In this document: positions 1-5,978 of the stretch, piece after piece | Layout: each line of letters opens with the position of its first letter | How positions within the stretch are numbered: the stretch's first letter is position 1 | NCBI GenBank assembly: GCA_902773065.1 | Contig: CACYDD010000062.1 | Coordinates: forward strand, 1 to 13,753 | Source of the DNA: an uncultured Ruminococcus sp. | Lineage (GTDB): Bacteria; Bacillota; Clostridia; Oscillospirales; Acutalibacteraceae | Length of the DNA: 13,753 nt | Direction of reading: 5' to 3' | Program-made: the position numbers and the translations under genes | Notes under the pieces: model-generated | What the model was told of the DNA's origin: nothing | What the model saw: only the letters and a program-made list of their open reading frames with translations | The model's database searches: none

Positions 1-37
1 ATTTACCACTTTTTACTTATAATTTCAATACATCATT

Positions 38-97
38 AAAAATTTTCGGCATATTTATTATTCTTAATTCAACTTGCTGTAATTTCCGAAAATTTTT
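38..97. repeat. Perfect 12-bp inverted repeat downstream of ftsQ
   Basis: Two 12-bp arms, AAAAATTTTCGG (38–49) and CCGAAAATTTTT (86–97), are exact reverse complements separated by 36 AT-rich bases. They lie 35 bases past the ftsQ stop in the direction of transcription. The long loop and the mostly A/T stem make a classical terminator unlikely. An operator, or a weak structure before the next gene outside the window, is equally possible. The repeat is seen directly; its function is not known. Confidence 0.55.
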
Positions 98-132
98 TTG
101 TAATTTTGCACAACTAATTTTCAGCTGTCGTC

Positions 133-1698
133 TTATTCCTCGTACCCTGTATCAGTGTAATCGGGTTCATAACCATAATCATCACCGCCGGTATCTTCCG
201 GTTCGTAATAATAATCATCATCCTGTGTAGTGTCATCGCCGTAATCTTCAGGAATATAATCATCACCACCGTCATATTCAGGCTCGTAATCATCATTCTG
301 ATATGTATCGTCCTGAGGCTCTGCCCAGTCCGTATTGCCGCCGTCATCTGTATATTCCGGTTCTGCGGATTCCGCTGTTTCAGGTTCAGATGACGGTTCG
401 GAGCTTTCTTCCCCGGGTTTGCTGCTTTCCTCTGTTTTTTTCTCAGATGATTCTTCTGTTTTCTTGCTTTCCTCTTTTGAAGCTTCACTTGTTTCTGTAC
501 CTGTTTTCAGGTAAGATTTACCGCCGTCAGGAGAAGCAAGAGAAACATCAAGCATACCGCCGTCTGACTGATTCTTTACATTGTTGTCCAGAATATGCTT
601 TGCAGTTTTCAGCTTATATTCAATGCTCTCAAAATTACCGATCATAATTTTAAACCCATTCTCTTTCACAAGTGTGATATGAGAAGTATCACTGATATCA
701 ACCGTGATCACATCATCCATTTCAAGATCGATCAGACCATTCAGTATTCTGTCCAGATATTTTTTGAGGTTGGAATCCTTGTATTGGATCGTTGAGGCAA
801 GCTTGATATTTTGCAGCTTTGCCCCGAGAACGGCAGGAACATTATATTTTTTCTTGTCATTGATTTCAATGATTTTTCCGCTTTTACTCAGAACAATAAA
901 TTTTCCGTCGCTTTCAACGATTGAAGCGGGCTTTGCTTCCGTCACGGTAATGTTGATCTTATTGAAAAGCTTTTTTTCGATTTGTACTTCTTCAATATAG
1001 GCAAAATCTTTTTTGATCCTCTCTGCTCCGAGAGAAGTATTGCATAAAAGGAGGTTATCGCCTATATTAATCATAGACGAAGCGATGATATCATCCTTGT
1101 CATATCTTGATTTCCCCTCGACGGTAATTTCTTCAATTTTAAAGAATACTGTCATAGACAAAACAATGCAGACAGCCACAAGCACTATGATCGTACCGAC
1201 TGCAAGCAATATTCTTTTTATTTTCCTCATATGAGGGCTGGCAGGCTGTTTCGGTGGTGCTAAAGGTCTGACTTCCCGGATATCTTCATCACGTCGGTGG
1301 GGTCTTTCGAGTATTTTTTCGGCAGCCGCATCCGCTTCGGACTGCTTCATGGTACGTTTTTTCGGCTCACGTTTCAGCTTGAGCTTACTGCTTGTATTTT
1401 CCTCCGGCGGAACAGGTTTTCTTCGTCTGTTCTGCGGCGGAGGCTGTCGCTTCTGCGGAGACCTCTGTTGTTTTTGCGGATCAGTTTTCTTTTTTGGCGG
1501 CTGACCTCGCCGCTCCTTTGTATCAGGTGACGGTGTAGGTCTGCCGACCGGTTTCTTTCCTTTTGGCGGAGTTTTTTGTGTACGGCTTTTTCCGGCATTT
1601 TTCTCTGCACTTGTGCCTGTATTTTTCCTGTCTGTTGTTTTTCTTTTCTGCTGAGTAACATTCTTACGTTTCTCACCATCAGAAGGCGTTTTATTCAT
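133..1698 (-). CDS. ftsQ: Cell division protein FtsQ/DivIB with long basic N-terminus and acidic C-terminal tail
   Basis: Bitopic divisome scaffold that, with FtsL and FtsB/DivIC, holds and activates the FtsW–PBP septal synthase. The chosen ATG (521 aa) follows AGGGG at 7-nt spacing; an in-frame TTG 36 bases upstream would put a GC-rich hairpin into the protein and is less likely. Residues about 1–160 are a Lys/Arg/Pro/Gln-rich cytoplasmic region. About 162–185 is one membrane helix (…RILLAVGTIIVLVAVCIVL…). About 186–256 is a POTRA domain (EEITVEGKSRYDKDDI). About 257–390 is the DivIB beta domain, including the typical NITVTEAKPAS segment. From about 399 to the end is a Glu/Ser/Lys stretch, then an Asp/Tyr/Glu/Gly-rich tail of about 70 residues. 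Many DivIB proteins are about 260–440 aa, so this one is long. It is the last gene of the cluster in the window. Family assignment is firm; the role of the two extensions is unknown. Confidence 0.9.
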   Translation of the reverse strand: MNKTPSDGEKRKNVTQQKRKTTDRKNTGTSAEKNAGKSRTQKTPPKGKKPVGRPTPSPDTKERRGQPPKKKTDPQKQQRSPQKRQPPPQNRRRKPVPPEENTSSKLKLKREPKKRTMKQSEADAAAEKILERPHRRDEDIREVRPLAPPKQPASPHMRKIKRILLAVGTIIVLVAVCIVLSMTVFFKIEEITVEGKSRYDKDDIIASSMINIGDNLLLCNTSLGAERIKKDFAYIEEVQIEKKLFNKINITVTEAKPASIVESDGKFIVLSKSGKIIEINDKKKYNVPAVLGAKLQNIKLASTIQYKDSNLKKYLDRILNGLIDLEMDDVITVDISDTSHITLVKENGFKIMIGNFESIEYKLKTAKHILDNNVKNQSDGGMLDVSLASPDGGKSYLKTGTETSEASKEESKKTEESSEKKTEESSKPGEESSEPSSEPETAESAEPEYTDDGGNTDWAEPQDDTYQNDDYEPEYDGGDDYIPEDYGDDTTQDDDYYYEPEDTGGDDYGYEPDYTDTGYEE

Positions 1699-1713
1699 CC
1701 TATCACCCCTACG

Positions 1714-1763
1714 CCGGCGAGCCGCCGGTTCCAATTCGCGTATCCGCTCCCTACGGTCGCTCC
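1714..1763. repeat. GC-rich hairpin and direct-repeat module in the murG–ftsQ spacer
   Basis: Within the AT-rich 120-base spacer sits a compact GC-rich block. It has a perfect hairpin CCGGCG-AGC-CGCCGG (1714–1728) and, next to it, two direct copies of CGCTCC (1745–1750 and 1758–1763) separated by 7 bases. The hairpin ends 15 bases before the ftsQ start on the minus strand, so it could affect ftsQ translation. The contrast in base composition suggests a small interspersed (REP- or MITE-like) element; only one copy is present here, so mobility is inference. Confidence 0.5.
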
Positions 1764-1818
1764 TTTTTCATAAATTCCACTTCATCGCCGCATTTCAAAA
1801 TATATCATTTACAGTATA

Positions 1819-2949
1819 TCACTTACTATTCTGCTTTGATAGCACTTCTATAATTACGGAATAAATCCTTTTTGCCGCATCATCCACAGCCATTTTCTTG
1901 GCATTGGCAGAATACTCCCGAAGCCGTTCGGGGTCGGAGGCAAGCTTGTCGATTTCCTCTGTCAGCTTTTCGGGCGTAAGATCTTTTTCCTCGATCATAA
2001 CTGCCGCATTCTGTTCAACAAGCGACATTGCATTGTGGAACTGATGATTTTCGGCAACATTCGGAGACGGGATCAATATGGAGGGTTTGCCCTTGACCTC
2101 AATTTCACTGATGGTAATTGCGCCTGACCTTGCAATAACAACATCCGCTGCCGCAAGACAAGTCGGCATATTATTGATATACTCTCTGATATCCAGATTT
2201 TTTGCCGCTTCCAGATCAGCACCCTTTTCTTTCAGCAAGTCGGGAAACCATTTTCCGTATTGTCCGTAAGCGTGGATATGCTGATATTTGCCGTCTTTGG
2301 CACTTCTTGCAATAATATCCGCAAGTGACTCATTGACAATTCTTGCACCAAGGCTGCCGCCGAAAGAAAGAATGACAGGTCTATCGTCAAGACCGAGTTC
2401 TTTTCTGCTTGCTGCTTTGTCGGCGGTCAGAATTGCCCCTCTTACCGGATTACCCGTATCGGTAAATTTGCAACTGCCCTTGAAATGCTTTCGTGCCGCC
2501 GGCATGGCAAGCATGACTCTGTCGGCGTGTTTGGCAAGCATTTTATTGGTAACGCCCGGAAAGGCATTCTGCTCATGAATAATGGTAGGGATACCCATTT
2601 TTGCCGCCGCCCTGAGTACAGGACCGCTGACATAGCCGCCTGTTCCGACACAGATATCGGGTTTGAATTCACTAATGATCTTTTTGGAATCCTTCCCTGC
2701 CGTAATGGCCTTTTTAACAGTTACAATATTGTCTTTCAGCCCTTTCGGCGATATTTTCCTGCTGAAGCCCTGAACGGAGATCCCCTTGAATTCAAAACCT
2801 GCCTGCGGCACAAGACGTTGTTCCATGCCGCCCGTCTTTCCAACGTACAATATTTCCGCATCAGGCTGACGTTCCCTGACATAACCTGCAATAGCAAGGG
2901 CAGGATTGATATGACCTGCTGTGCCGCCGCCGGCAAATAATATTCTCAT
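1819..2949 (-). CDS. murG: UDP-N-acetylglucosamine–lipid I GlcNAc transferase MurG
   Basis: Adds GlcNAc from UDP-GlcNAc to lipid I to give lipid II on the inner face of the membrane. The ATG start (376 aa, normal family length) has GGGGAG six bases upstream; a TTG two codons earlier overlaps that spacing and is not preferred. The GT28 family motifs are in order: the N-terminal glycine-rich lipid-binding loop FAGGGTAGHINPALA, then VGTGGYVSGP, HEQNAFPG, the second glycine-rich loop SFGGSLGA, and the UDP-GlcNAc-binding segment ARSGAITISEIEVKGKPSIL. It starts 11 bases after the ftsW stop, consistent with co-transcription. Nothing appears to be missing from the catalytic core. A 120-base spacer with a GC-rich hairpin separates it from ftsQ. 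Confidence 0.97.
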   Translation of the reverse strand: MRILFAGGGTAGHINPALAIAGYVRERQPDAEILYVGKTGGMEQRLVPQAGFEFKGISVQGFSRKISPKGLKDNIVTVKKAITAGKDSKKIISEFKPDICVGTGGYVSGPVLRAAAKMGIPTIIHEQNAFPGVTNKMLAKHADRVMLAMPAARKHFKGSCKFTDTGNPVRGAILTADKAASRKELGLDDRPVILSFGGSLGARIVNESLADIIARSAKDGKYQHIHAYGQYGKWFPDLLKEKGADLEAAKNLDIREYINNMPTCLAAADVVIARSGAITISEIEVKGKPSILIPSPNVAENHQFHNAMSLVEQNAAVMIEEKDLTPEKLTEEIDKLASDPERLREYSANAKKMAVDDAAKRIYSVIIEVLSKQNSK

Positions 2950-2960
2950 AAACAACTCCC

Positions 2961-4202
2961 CTATACTTTTTCAAGATTCGATGTTCTGGAAATCGACAGG
3001 ACAATTCCCATCTGTGCCATCAGCATGATCAGCGACGAACCGCCGTAGCTGAAAAACGGCAGACTGATACCGGTATTCGGAAGCCAGTCCGTAATAACCA
3101 GAATGTTCAGAATTGCCTGTATTCCGATCTGTGCAGAAAGTCCTGTGCCGAGCATAGAACCGAACGGATCTTTTGCTCTCATGGAAATGGTAATGCCTCT
3201 CCACACGAGGAGAATAAACAGACAAAGGATCAGCACCGCACCCACAAGACCAAGTTCTTCACATACGATCGCAAAAACAAAGTCATTCTGTGCTTCGGGA
3301 ATATACATGAATTTCTGTCTGGACTGACCAAGTCCCAGTCCCCATACGCCGCCCGAACCGATCGCATAGAGCGAATTTCTTGTCTGATAGGTCAGCTGCC
3401 ACATATCTTCATTGGTATAGATCAGAGCCTGACCCCAGCCGTCCAATCGCTGCATAGCATAACCAAGCTTATCCGTTACAAGCAGGATAATAATTGCCGC
3501 TGCGATCAGCGCACCTGCAATTACAAAATATCTTTTTCTGACACCGCCGATAAACATCATGACCGCCGCCAGAATCGTCAGAATAACAATACCGGAATAA
3601 TGCGGTTCCAGCACCAGAAGTCCGATATATACACCAAGCATGAGAATACAGGGAAGAACACCTGTTTTAAAGGTGTGCATTTCCCTGAAATGCTTGGAGG
3701 ACCAGTCTGCCAGTGCCAGTATCAGGGCAAATTTTGCCACTTCCGATGCCTGAATACTGAAATCACCCAGACGAATCCATCTTTTCGGGTCACCCGGCAT
3801 CGCCAGCACGACCCCCAACAATACCAGACCAAGCAGATAAATAAAAGGTGCGAGTAAATGGAAATGATGATAATCAAAATAAGAAATGCCGATCATCGCC
3901 ACAAATCCGACGATCGCAAAAATACTCTGCTTATAAAGGTAGTTCTGGCTGTCGTCATCATACCGGAGAGCAGACGGATAACTTGCCGAGTACATCATGA
4001 TAATACCAATAATCACCAGTATAACAACAAGAAACAGAAATGTCATGTCCATACCGAGACGTATTGAAAAAAGCTTCAGTCTGCTTTTTACATTTTTCAG
4101 ACCTTTTCCTCCCGACACCAGCTTCGGCTCAGTGCTTTTGTTCCGTGCAGGCTGTGGTCTATGTGCCGGTAGCTTTCTTGCCGGTGATGAACTGTTTTGC
4201 AA
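2961..4202 (-). CDS. ftsW: Septal SEDS peptidoglycan polymerase FtsW
   Basis: SEDS-family glycosyltransferase that polymerises lipid II at the septum together with a class B PBP. The 413-aa protein has a basic cytoplasmic tail of about 50 residues, then about ten hydrophobic segments starting with MDMTFLFLVVILVIIGIIMM. Family motifs are KRWIRLGDFSIQASEVAKF (140–158), PEAQNDFVFAIVCEELG (302–318, with the Asp expected to be catalytic in the SEDS fold) and PNTGISLPFFSYGGSS (375–390). No ATG lies in frame upstream. The start is taken as TTG, preceded by AAAGGAAG at 8-nt spacing; an internal ATG near residue 51 is less likely because it falls at the first helix. A RodA assignment is possible from sequence alone, but the position between mraY and murG favours FtsW. 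Confidence 0.93.
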   Translation of the reverse strand: MQNSSSPARKLPAHRPQPARNKSTEPKLVSGGKGLKNVKSRLKLFSIRLGMDMTFLFLVVILVIIGIIMMYSASYPSALRYDDDSQNYLYKQSIFAIVGFVAMIGISYFDYHHFHLLAPFIYLLGLVLLGVVLAMPGDPKRWIRLGDFSIQASEVAKFALILALADWSSKHFREMHTFKTGVLPCILMLGVYIGLLVLEPHYSGIVILTILAAVMMFIGGVRKRYFVIAGALIAAAIIILLVTDKLGYAMQRLDGWGQALIYTNEDMWQLTYQTRNSLYAIGSGGVWGLGLGQSRQKFMYIPEAQNDFVFAIVCEELGLVGAVLILCLFILLVWRGITISMRAKDPFGSMLGTGLSAQIGIQAILNILVITDWLPNTGISLPFFSYGGSSLIMLMAQMGIVLSISRTSNLEKV

Positions 4203-4255
4203 ACCGGGACACTTCCTTTCATAAAATTAGTGCGTTTTGATAAATTTATTTTTTA

Positions 4256-4284
4256 TATATTTATTGTTGATTTTTTCACATCAA
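4256..4284 (-). promoter_or_regulatory. Possible internal promoter before ftsW
   Basis: On the minus strand TTGATG and AATATA are separated by 17 bases in the AT-rich 130-base mraY–ftsW spacer. The −10 match is weak and the region is so AT-rich that chance matches are expected. The unusually long spacer within the cluster is the main reason to list it. Confidence 0.25.
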
Positions 4285-4313
4285 AATAATTCAGCAAACC
4301 CGAGGAACGAATC

Positions 4314-4334
4314 ATTCCTAATTCCTAATTCTTC
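4314..4334 (-). repeat. Tandem heptamers at the end of mraY
   Basis: On the minus strand three consecutive 7-base units read AGAATTA/GGAATTA/GGAATGA with small shifts of phase. The first unit begins inside the mraY stop codon. The unit matches in phase the arrays after spoVAE and after the last ABC permease. Confidence 0.55.
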
Positions 4335-5355
4335 ACATTCCTTGGTAGTTGTAGATGAGGAGGAAAGCACCTGCACCGCAGATTGCTTCGACAATGCTGA
4401 ACACAACAACAATTTTCACTTCTGACCAGCCGCACATTTCAAAATGATGATGAATCGGACTCATTTTGAAAAGACGCTTTCCTTTTGTTGCCTTGAAATA
4501 GGTTACCTGAAGAATGACAGAGAACATCTCTGCAATATAGACAAGTCCGATCAGTACAAGAAGGATCTCCATATCCATGCCGAAAAGCAGGGCACAGATA
4601 TAGCCGCCGAGATACAGCGAACCTGTATCCCCCATAAATACCTTTGCCGGATGAAAATTCCAGAGAAGGAAACCAAGACAGCTTCCTGCCAGTGCTGCTG
4701 CCGAAACAGACAGCCCGATCCTGCCGATATATCCAGCGATCAGTATCACAAAGATCGCTGCAAAAAATGTTACCGAGCCGTCAAGACCGTCGATACCATC
4801 AGTAAGGTTGACCGCATTGACAAGACCCACGATCAGGATCGCTGCGATCGGATAATAAAGAATTCCGATATCAAGCATCCCGTAAAAAGGAATATATGTC
4901 TGTGTATTTTCTCCGAAAAGATACATTGTCAGCAGATATGCCGCTGCCACCAGAAACTGTAAAGCAAGCTTTTGTTTCGGTGTCAGACCAAGATTTCTTT
5001 TCTTTGCTACTTTCACATAATCATCCAGAAAACCGATCGCGCCAAAGGCAGCCGCCATAAACAGACCGCCGTAAATTTTTGCACTCTGTAGTGTTGTTTC
5101 GGGCGGAATACCGTCCTTTGTTCCTATCACATGAAATAATATGACACATATAACGGTTGCGATAATACTTCCGGCAATGAACATAAATCCGCCCATGGTA
5201 GGCGTTCCCTGCTTGCCTTTGTGCCATTTCGGTCCTTCCTCGAGAATCGTCTGACCGAAATGCATTTTCCGAAGAAACGGCACAAGCCAGAATCCGAGAA
5301 TTCCCGATACGGCAAACGATAGTGCCGCAGCTATGATCGTCCATATTCCCGACAT
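4333..5355 (-). CDS. mraY: Phospho-MurNAc-pentapeptide transferase MraY (lipid I synthase)
   Basis: Integral membrane enzyme that transfers phospho-MurNAc-pentapeptide from UDP to undecaprenyl phosphate to form lipid I. At 340 aa with about ten hydrophobic helices it has normal length. Hallmarks: TPTMGG (51–56), the Mg-binding aspartates in FLDDYVKVAKKR (109–120), NAVNLTDGIDGLDG (180–193), FMGDTGSLYLGG (240–251) and the HHH loop SPIHHHFE (299–306). The ATG has GGGGAA upstream at 6-nt spacing. It begins 37 bases after the Mur-ligase-like gene. The stop overlaps a small heptamer repeat, followed by a 130-base AT-rich spacer before ftsW. In many Bacillota murD lies between mraY and ftsW; it is absent here. 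Confidence 0.97.
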   Translation of the reverse strand: MSGIWTIIAAALSFAVSGILGFWLVPFLRKMHFGQTILEEGPKWHKGKQGTPTMGGFMFIAGSIIATVICVILFHVIGTKDGIPPETTLQSAKIYGGLFMAAAFGAIGFLDDYVKVAKKRNLGLTPKQKLALQFLVAAAYLLTMYLFGENTQTYIPFYGMLDIGILYYPIAAILIVGLVNAVNLTDGIDGLDGSVTFFAAIFVILIAGYIGRIGLSVSAAALAGSCLGFLLWNFHPAKVFMGDTGSLYLGGYICALLFGMDMEILLVLIGLVYIAEMFSVILQVTYFKATKGKRLFKMSPIHHHFEMCGWSEVKIVVVFSIVEAICGAGAFLLIYNYQGM

Positions 5356-5392
5356 TTAAAATTCCCCTTTCTCCGCCACAGGACTGACATCT

Positions 5393-5941
5393 TTAATCTC
5401 TTTCGCAGTCAAAAAAACCGAGTATTGACGCAAGCGGCAGTCCTGCCGCAAGAAGCACGCCTGTACAGGCAAGCACTTCCTCCACGGAATATTTTCCGTC
5501 AATAATATTAACTCTGCTCAGAATACCGTTTCCGATGATATCAAACGATGTTGTTCCGTCACTTTCGCTGAGGTTGCGGCAAGCCACATCCGCACCATAA
5601 TTGTCTGCCGAATAGGTGAGGATATCCTCGGATTCCTCTCCGAATAGTTTCATGGCATTTTCATATGTTGTCACCTTCTCCCGGAAGTCGCTCATACGAC
5701 CTGAAGGAACATTACTGCTTTCGTCAAAAAGCAGGGTATCTGCTATGACATTGTCAGGGCAATCGGTATCACATTCCGGATTTTCTATTATAAAATCCGT
5801 ATTCTCCGAGAAATCATCAATACAGGTATTGTAGGAACAGAAATTCAGAATATCGGATATAATCTCTGTGAGTCTTTTGCTGTTTTTTCCTGCAATCAGA
5901 ATCAGTCTCGGATTCTGCACTGTTTTTATTCTGTCTGTCAT
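5393..5941 (-). CDS. Compact Mur-ligase-like protein, predicted catalytically dead (pseudoenzyme)
   Basis: Small 182-aa soluble protein in the place where murE/murF usually sit, between the class B PBP and mraY. It resembles a reduced Mur ligase central domain. The strand–loop PRLILIAGKNSKRLTEIISDIL fits the P-loop strand, but the GTNGKT signature is lost. ENTDFIIENPE and the following DTLLFDESS fit the segments that normally carry the Mg-binding Glu and the TNIxxDHLD motif, both lost. Residues 106–136 (ILTYSADNYGADVACRNL, then GTTSFDI) and 149–174 (GKYSVEEVLACTGVLLAAGLPL) match the end of that domain, normally aDvrAeni…GtsF…GrfNVyNaLaAiaaalalGipl. The N-terminal UDP-sugar domain and C-terminal amino-acid-binding domain are absent. 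A strong GGAGG lies 9 bases before the ATG and the frame is open. This argues for an expressed, repurposed protein, possibly regulatory or scaffold. Homology is inferred by eye. Confidence 0.7.
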   Translation of the reverse strand: MTDRIKTVQNPRLILIAGKNSKRLTEIISDILNFCSYNTCIDDFSENTDFIIENPECDTDCPDNVIADTLLFDESSNVPSGRMSDFREKVTTYENAMKLFGEESEDILTYSADNYGADVACRNLSESDGTTSFDIIGNGILSRVNIIDGKYSVEEVLACTGVLLAAGLPLASILGFFDCERD

Positions 5942-5978
5942 TTATGAGCACCTCCGTTATCGGCTTTTTGATTTATCA

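Noticed and set aside
114..488. Minus-strand basic 124-codon frame within the ftsQ tail
   Set aside because: Frame-shifted reading of the low-complexity acidic tail codons; composition is a by-product of the GA-rich repeats.
4444..4962. Plus-strand open frame of 172 codons rich in Lys, Asp and Cys
   Set aside because: Antisense to mraY, whose helices and active-site motifs are complete; no start signals.
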